From: CAYLNK01 sp964384675
GTDB taxonomy: Bacteria; Acidobacteriota; Thermoanaerobaculia; UBA5066
NCBI GenBank assembly: GCA_964384675.1
Contig: CAYLNK010000266.1
Span: forward strand, 1-9,762
Length of the DNA: 9,762 bases
Direction of reading: 5' to 3'
Shown: in pieces, positions 6,831 to 9,762 of the stretch
How positions within the stretch are numbered: the first letter of the stretch is position 1
Layout of the letters: each line of letters begins with the position of its first letter
Position numbers and translations under genes: made by a program
The notes under the pieces: generated by a model
Seen by the model: the letters and a program-made list of their open reading frames with translations, nothing else
Databases searched by the model: none
What the model was told of the DNA's origin: nothing

Positions 6831-6883
6831 CGGACCTCCATGCCGGGCCGGCGCGTTCACCCGCGGCCCGTCCCCGCCCGCTC

Positions 6884-8470
6884 TCAGCGCGCGGGCTTTG
6901 CCATCTCGCGAAGCGCGTCCAGCGGGCGCCGGTCCGGCGCCATGAGACGCGCGGCCTTCCGATAGTACGGCTCGGCCCGCGCCACGTCGCCGCGAGCCCG
7001 GCAGATCTCCCCGGCATAGAAGCAGGCGAGGCCGCTCTTCGGATCGATCCGGGCCGCCTCCTCGAGCTCGGCGAGCGTGCTCCCGCCCGTGGTCTTGCCG
7101 GAGGCCAGGTAACGGCACCAGCTGGCATCGGCCGCGTACGACCCGTTCTGCGGGTCGCAGTCCGCCGCGAACTCCAGGAACGGGAGCGCCTGCTGGTACT
7201 TCCCGGCCGCCAGGTGCTCCGCGCCCTTCCGATGCTGCGCCTCCGGATCGAGGAGGTCGGTCTTGATCGCGAAGACCTGCGGGGCGGGCTTCGCTGGCTC
7301 GGCGGGCCGGCGCCGCGCCTGCCGCAGCGCCTCGCGGGACTCGGGGTCCGCCAGCCGGGCGTACGCCTTCGCCGCGGCCGAAAAGAGCACCGTCGCCTTC
7401 TCGGCGGCCTCGCCGTCCAGGCCCCAGGGCGCCCAGGCGCGCGCCCGCTCCACGAATCGAGCCAGAGCCGCGGGCTCGTCGGCCGTATCGGGGAGCCCGA
7501 GGAGGTCGAACGCGTCGCGGCCGCGGAGCCCCTCCCAGGCGCGAAGGACCTCCTCGCTCCGGCGGATCGTCTCCGGCACCGCGAGCGGCACCGTGTCCGC
7601 GCGTGACGTGACCGGCACCGACGTCGGGATCGGAGCGATCCGGGGCGGCGCCGGCTTCGGAGGTGCCGTGGCCCGCAGCTGGTCCGCGGGAACGACGGTC
7701 CCGAGGAGCCAGAGCGCGTACACGAGGCGGGTGATCTCCTCGAACGGGAGCGGCACCGAGACGGCCAGCTCGTCGAGGCGCGGGCGCTTCTCGAGCGCGC
7801 TGGCGAGGCGTAGCTGCGCCTCGCTCAGCCGCATCTCCTGGAGCGGGAACGGCGGCTCCGGGCAGAGCGCGAGCCGCTGGCCCACCAGCGCCCCGACGGC
7901 GGCGTCCACGGCGGCCTGTGGCGCGAACTTGGAGATCCCGGTCAGGATCAGCTGAGCCACGTTCAGCTTCGGAGGGGCCTCCGGGACCACGGGCTCGGGG
8001 AGGATCCGATACGTCCCCTCGCGCCAGGTGAACGCGTCGAGGAGCCTGCGAGCGAGGCTCTGCTGGAGCTGGCGGCTCAGCTCGTCGGCGGGCATCAGAC
8101 CGCGCCCGACGAGGACCTCGCCGAACCGGATGCCGGTGGCGCTCGACTGCGCCTGGACCACCTGGAACGTCTCCTCGGAGATCTTCCCCTGCGACACCAG
8201 GTATCGCCCGAAGGTCTCGTGCAGCAGGTTCGAACGGCAGTCGAACGGGACGCCGCCGGAGAACGCGATCTTCTTCTGGGTCCGGCGCCGCTCCAGGACC
8301 GCCACGCCGTCGCGCTTCGTCAGGGCGAGCGCGGCGAGGAGCATCGCGTACGGCACCTCCGCGATCGAGCCGTCCGACGAGGCGGCGATGGCGCGGAGGC
8401 GGTCGGCCGCAGGCTGCAACGTGGGGCCATCATATCGCCGGACGACCGTCTGTCTGCCCCGCCCGCCCAC
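6884..8470 (-). CDS. DUF4388 + degenerate J-domain + TPR protein
   Basis: This is a 528-residue cytoplasmic protein with no signal peptide. Residues about 33-157 match the DUF4388 (PatA-N-like) pattern: a first half with KIAFSGGVPFDCRSN, then helical segments FGRYLVSQGKIS and FGEVLVGRGLMPADEL, ending DAFTWREGTYRIL. About 195-262 is a helical, possibly winged-helix region (LDELAVSVPLPFEEITRLV). A Pro-rich linker (265-300) leads to a J-like domain at about 318-386 (DAFDLLGLP, then VLFSAAAKAYARLADPESRE). The HPD motif that stimulates Hsp70 is missing, the loop reading AWAPWGL instead. TPR-like repeats occupy about 408-510 (GAEHLAAGKYQQALPFLEFA and RGDVARAEPYYRKAARLM). DUF4388 proteins often act in two-component or motility signalling; here the parts suggest a protein-protein scaffold. 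The start is taken as GTG at 8470 with a weak AAGGGC upstream; a TTG at residue 18 is an alternative. Confidence 0.82.
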   Translation of the reverse strand: MGGRGRQTVVRRYDGPTLQPAADRLRAIAASSDGSIAEVPYAMLLAALALTKRDGVAVLERRRTQKKIAFSGGVPFDCRSNLLHETFGRYLVSQGKISEETFQVVQAQSSATGIRFGEVLVGRGLMPADELSRQLQQSLARRLLDAFTWREGTYRILPEPVVPEAPPKLNVAQLILTGISKFAPQAAVDAAVGALVGQRLALCPEPPFPLQEMRLSEAQLRLASALEKRPRLDELAVSVPLPFEEITRLVYALWLLGTVVPADQLRATAPPKPAPPRIAPIPTSVPVTSRADTVPLAVPETIRRSEEVLRAWEGLRGRDAFDLLGLPDTADEPAALARFVERARAWAPWGLDGEAAEKATVLFSAAAKAYARLADPESREALRQARRRPAEPAKPAPQVFAIKTDLLDPEAQHRKGAEHLAAGKYQQALPFLEFAADCDPQNGSYAADASWCRYLASGKTTGGSTLAELEEAARIDPKSGLACFYAGEICRARGDVARAEPYYRKAARLMAPDRRPLDALREMAKPAR

Positions 8471-8516
8471 CGCTCGGCCCTTGACCCGCGACCCGTGTGC
8501 CGTCGAGAGTAGCGGG

Positions 8517-8966
8517 ATGCGACACCTGACCGGACTCCTGCTGCTCCTCCTCGCCGCGCCGTCCCTCGCCGCCGGGGACGAGGCTCCCAGGAAGTCGCCC
8601 CGCGAGCGCGACGAGAACGGGATGCGTGTCTACTACATGGGCTTCCTCACCCGCGGGCCGAGCTGGACGCCGGAGCAGACCGACGCCACGAAGAAGCTCC
8701 AGGAAGCGCACCTCGCCAACATCAAGCGCCTCGCCGAGGACGGCCGTCTCCTGATCGCGGGCCCGTTCCTCCACGACCCGGCCGAGAAGGACCAGTCGCT
8801 GCGGGGCATCTTCATCTTCGACACCGAGACCCAGGCGGAGGCCGAAGAGCTGGCGAAGACCGACCCCGCGGTGAAGGCCGGGCGCCTCGCGATCCGGATC
8901 GTCAAGTGGTACGGCCCGTACGGGCTGACGTACGCGGACCAGGCCAAGTACCTGAGGAAGCCTTGA
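8517..8966 (+). CDS. Exported YciI-like dimeric alpha/beta-barrel protein
   Basis: This 149-residue protein has a clear signal peptide (MRHLTGLLLLLLAAPSLAAG, cleavage near residue 19-20), so it acts in the periplasm or outside the cell, unlike classic cytoplasmic YciI. The mature part, about 36-135, is a YciI-like ferredoxin-fold barrel: a beta strand MRVYYMGFLTRGP, a helix with the conserved His65 (EAHLANIKRLAEDGRLLIAGPF), a strand GIFIFD, a helix EAEELAKTDPAVKAG with conserved Asp116, and a final strand IRIVKWYGPYG. The His/Asp pair is the presumed active or binding site of the family, whose substrate is mostly unknown. The start ATG has no strong Shine-Dalgarno. The signal peptide fixes it, since the longer open frame upstream lies antisense inside the DUF4388 gene. 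A TTGACC at 8481-8486 may be a -35 box. The PepSY gene begins 10 bases downstream, so an operon is likely. Confidence 0.86.
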   Translation: MRHLTGLLLLLLAAPSLAAGDEAPRKSPRERDENGMRVYYMGFLTRGPSWTPEQTDATKKLQEAHLANIKRLAEDGRLLIAGPFLHDPAEKDQSLRGIFIFDTETQAEAEELAKTDPAVKAGRLAIRIVKWYGPYGLTYADQAKYLRKP

Positions 8967-8976
8967 TCCGGGCCGT

Positions 8977-9762
8977 ATGAAGCGGGTGCGCACGGTTCTC
9001 TTCTGGGGACATCTCGTCTCAGGCGTCTCCGCCGGGCTCGTGATCCTGGTGATGGCGGCGACGGGCGTTCTCCTGGCCTTCGAGAAGCAGCTGGTCGCGT
9101 TCGCGGACCGCGGCTTCCGCTCGGCGCCGCCGTCCCCTGGCGCGCCGCCGCTCGCTCCGGAAGCGGCCCTCGCGGCGCTCCTCGCGTCCCGCCCCGACGC
9201 GGTGCCGACCTCCATCACCCTTCGACGAGGCCCGGATGCTCCGTTCGCCGTCGGGCTGCCGGAAGGACGGGTGGTCTACCTCGACGCGTACGACGGTCAC
9301 GTGCTGGGCGACGGCTCGCGCGCCGTGCGTGACTTTCTCGGAGGCGTGGAGGACGTCCACCGGTCGCTCGCCTTCGAGGGCCCGGCGCGGTCCAGAGCCC
9401 GGCTCCTGACCGGCGTCGCGAACCTCCTCTTCCTCTTCATCGTCCTGTCGGGCCTCTTCCTGTGGCTCCCGCGGGTTTGGACCGCCGCCTCGGTCCGTGC
9501 GGTCGCCTGGTTCAGGCCGAATCTCTCCGGCAGGGCCCGGGACTTCAACTGGCACAACACCATCGGGCTCTGGGCATGGCTCCCGCTCGTCGTGATCGTG
9601 GCGTCGGCGGTGCCCCTCTCGTTCACGTGGGGCGGAGATCTCGTCTACAGGCTGGCGGGCGAGACGCCGCCGAAGCGGCCACCGCAGGGTCCCGGCGGGC
9701 GAGGCCCCGCGAAGCCAGGAGGCCCGGCCGCCTGGCGCGGCCTCGACGGCGCGATCGCGGCC
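8977..9762 (+). CDS. PepSY-associated transmembrane protein, partial (C-terminus beyond right edge)
   Basis: The frame is open from ATG 8977 to the window end, 262 codons without a stop. TM1 is about residues 13-36 (LVSGVSAGLVILVMAATGVLLAFE), preceded by His12 in LFWGHLVSG, the H-xxx-G start of PepSY membrane proteins. A periplasmic PepSY-like region, about 50-130, contains VVYLDAYDGHVLGD and ends in EDVHRSLAFEG with His128. TM2 is about 143-165 (LLTGVANLLFLFIVLSG). Then come His193 in DFNWHNTIGLW and TM3, about 196-218, followed by a Pro/Gly-rich loop (TPPKRPPQGPGGRG) before a probable second PepSY segment cut by the edge. Relatives include PiuB-like iron-regulated proteins and flavin- or heme-linked membrane reductases, with the membrane histidines as possible heme ligands. 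Full members have about 350-550 residues. It follows the YciI-like gene by 10 bases and is probably co-transcribed. The Shine-Dalgarno is poor, suggesting coupling. Confidence 0.85.
   Translation, partial: MKRVRTVLFWGHLVSGVSAGLVILVMAATGVLLAFEKQLVAFADRGFRSAPPSPGAPPLAPEAALAALLASRPDAVPTSITLRRGPDAPFAVGLPEGRVVYLDAYDGHVLGDGSRAVRDFLGGVEDVHRSLAFEGPARSRARLLTGVANLLFLFIVLSGLFLWLPRVWTAASVRAVAWFRPNLSGRARDFNWHNTIGLWAWLPLVVIVASAVPLSFTWGGDLVYRLAGETPPKRPPQGPGGRGPAKPGGPAAWRGLDGAIAA

Noticed and set aside
5349..6965. A 538-codon plus-strand open frame
   Set aside because: It is antisense to the SGNH hydrolase, Arg/Asp/Gly-rich and motif-free.
3967..7128. A 1053-codon minus-strand open frame ending as VapC
   Set aside because: Only the last 144 codons read as a protein family. 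The rest is an out-of-frame reading of vapB, the SGNH hydrolase and part of the TPR gene, rich in Arg/Gly/Pro as expected for a wrong frame at high GC. It is not a fusion.
8028..8516. Upstream extension of the YciI-like gene
   Set aside because: It would be antisense inside the DUF4388 gene and would bury the evident signal peptide that begins at the ATG at 8517.

Overview
This is a GC-rich (roughly 70% by eye) bacterial chromosomal window with closely packed genes, no RNA genes, no mobile element, no CRISPR array and no gene-free stretch longer than about 300 bases. The best guess for the source is a soil or sediment Acidobacteriota (Thermoanaerobaculia/Holophagae-like). This rests mainly on two genes: a secreted SGNH hydrolase whose C-terminal module resembles one I recall from extracellular proteins of that group, and a DUF4388/J-like/TPR protein of a kind common in acidobacteria and myxobacteria. 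It is inference from memory, not a database result.

Layout, left to right. (1) At 1-373 (minus) is the N-terminal part of a small 2TM-domain membrane protein that runs off the left edge. (2) A divergent intergenic region (374-509) holds a likely sigma70-type promoter and a 22-bp near-palindrome of TetR-operator style. It drives a two-gene plus-strand operon: an SCP2-type thiolase (510-1718) and an alpha/beta hydrolase (1729-2586), together suggesting acyl-CoA/lipid metabolism under an acyl-CoA-type regulator. (3) Convergent to these is a 427-aa exported or membrane-anchored protein of unknown function (2599-3882, minus). (4) A compact VapBC type II toxin-antitoxin module (3967-4640, minus) follows. 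Its toxin starts at a TTG overlapping the antitoxin stop, and a perfect 9-bp inverted repeat lies across its predicted promoter, which appears to produce a leaderless or nearly leaderless vapB mRNA. (5) A minus-strand pair comes next: a DUF4388 + degenerate J-domain + TPR protein (6884-8470), then a 710-aa secreted SGNH hydrolase with two Ig/PKD-like modules (4698-6830). (6) Divergent from that pair is a plus-strand operon of an exported YciI-like protein (8517-8966) and a PepSY-domain multi-pass membrane protein (8977 to the right edge).

Several very long open frames run antisense to, or out of frame with, these genes. They are by-products of the high GC content and are left out. The window looks like ordinary chromosomal accessory and housekeeping content. 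I see no clearly new defence or mobile system. The most distinctive items are the vapBC control region, the thiolase operator, the HPD-less J-like regulator protein and the unrecognised 427-aa protein.
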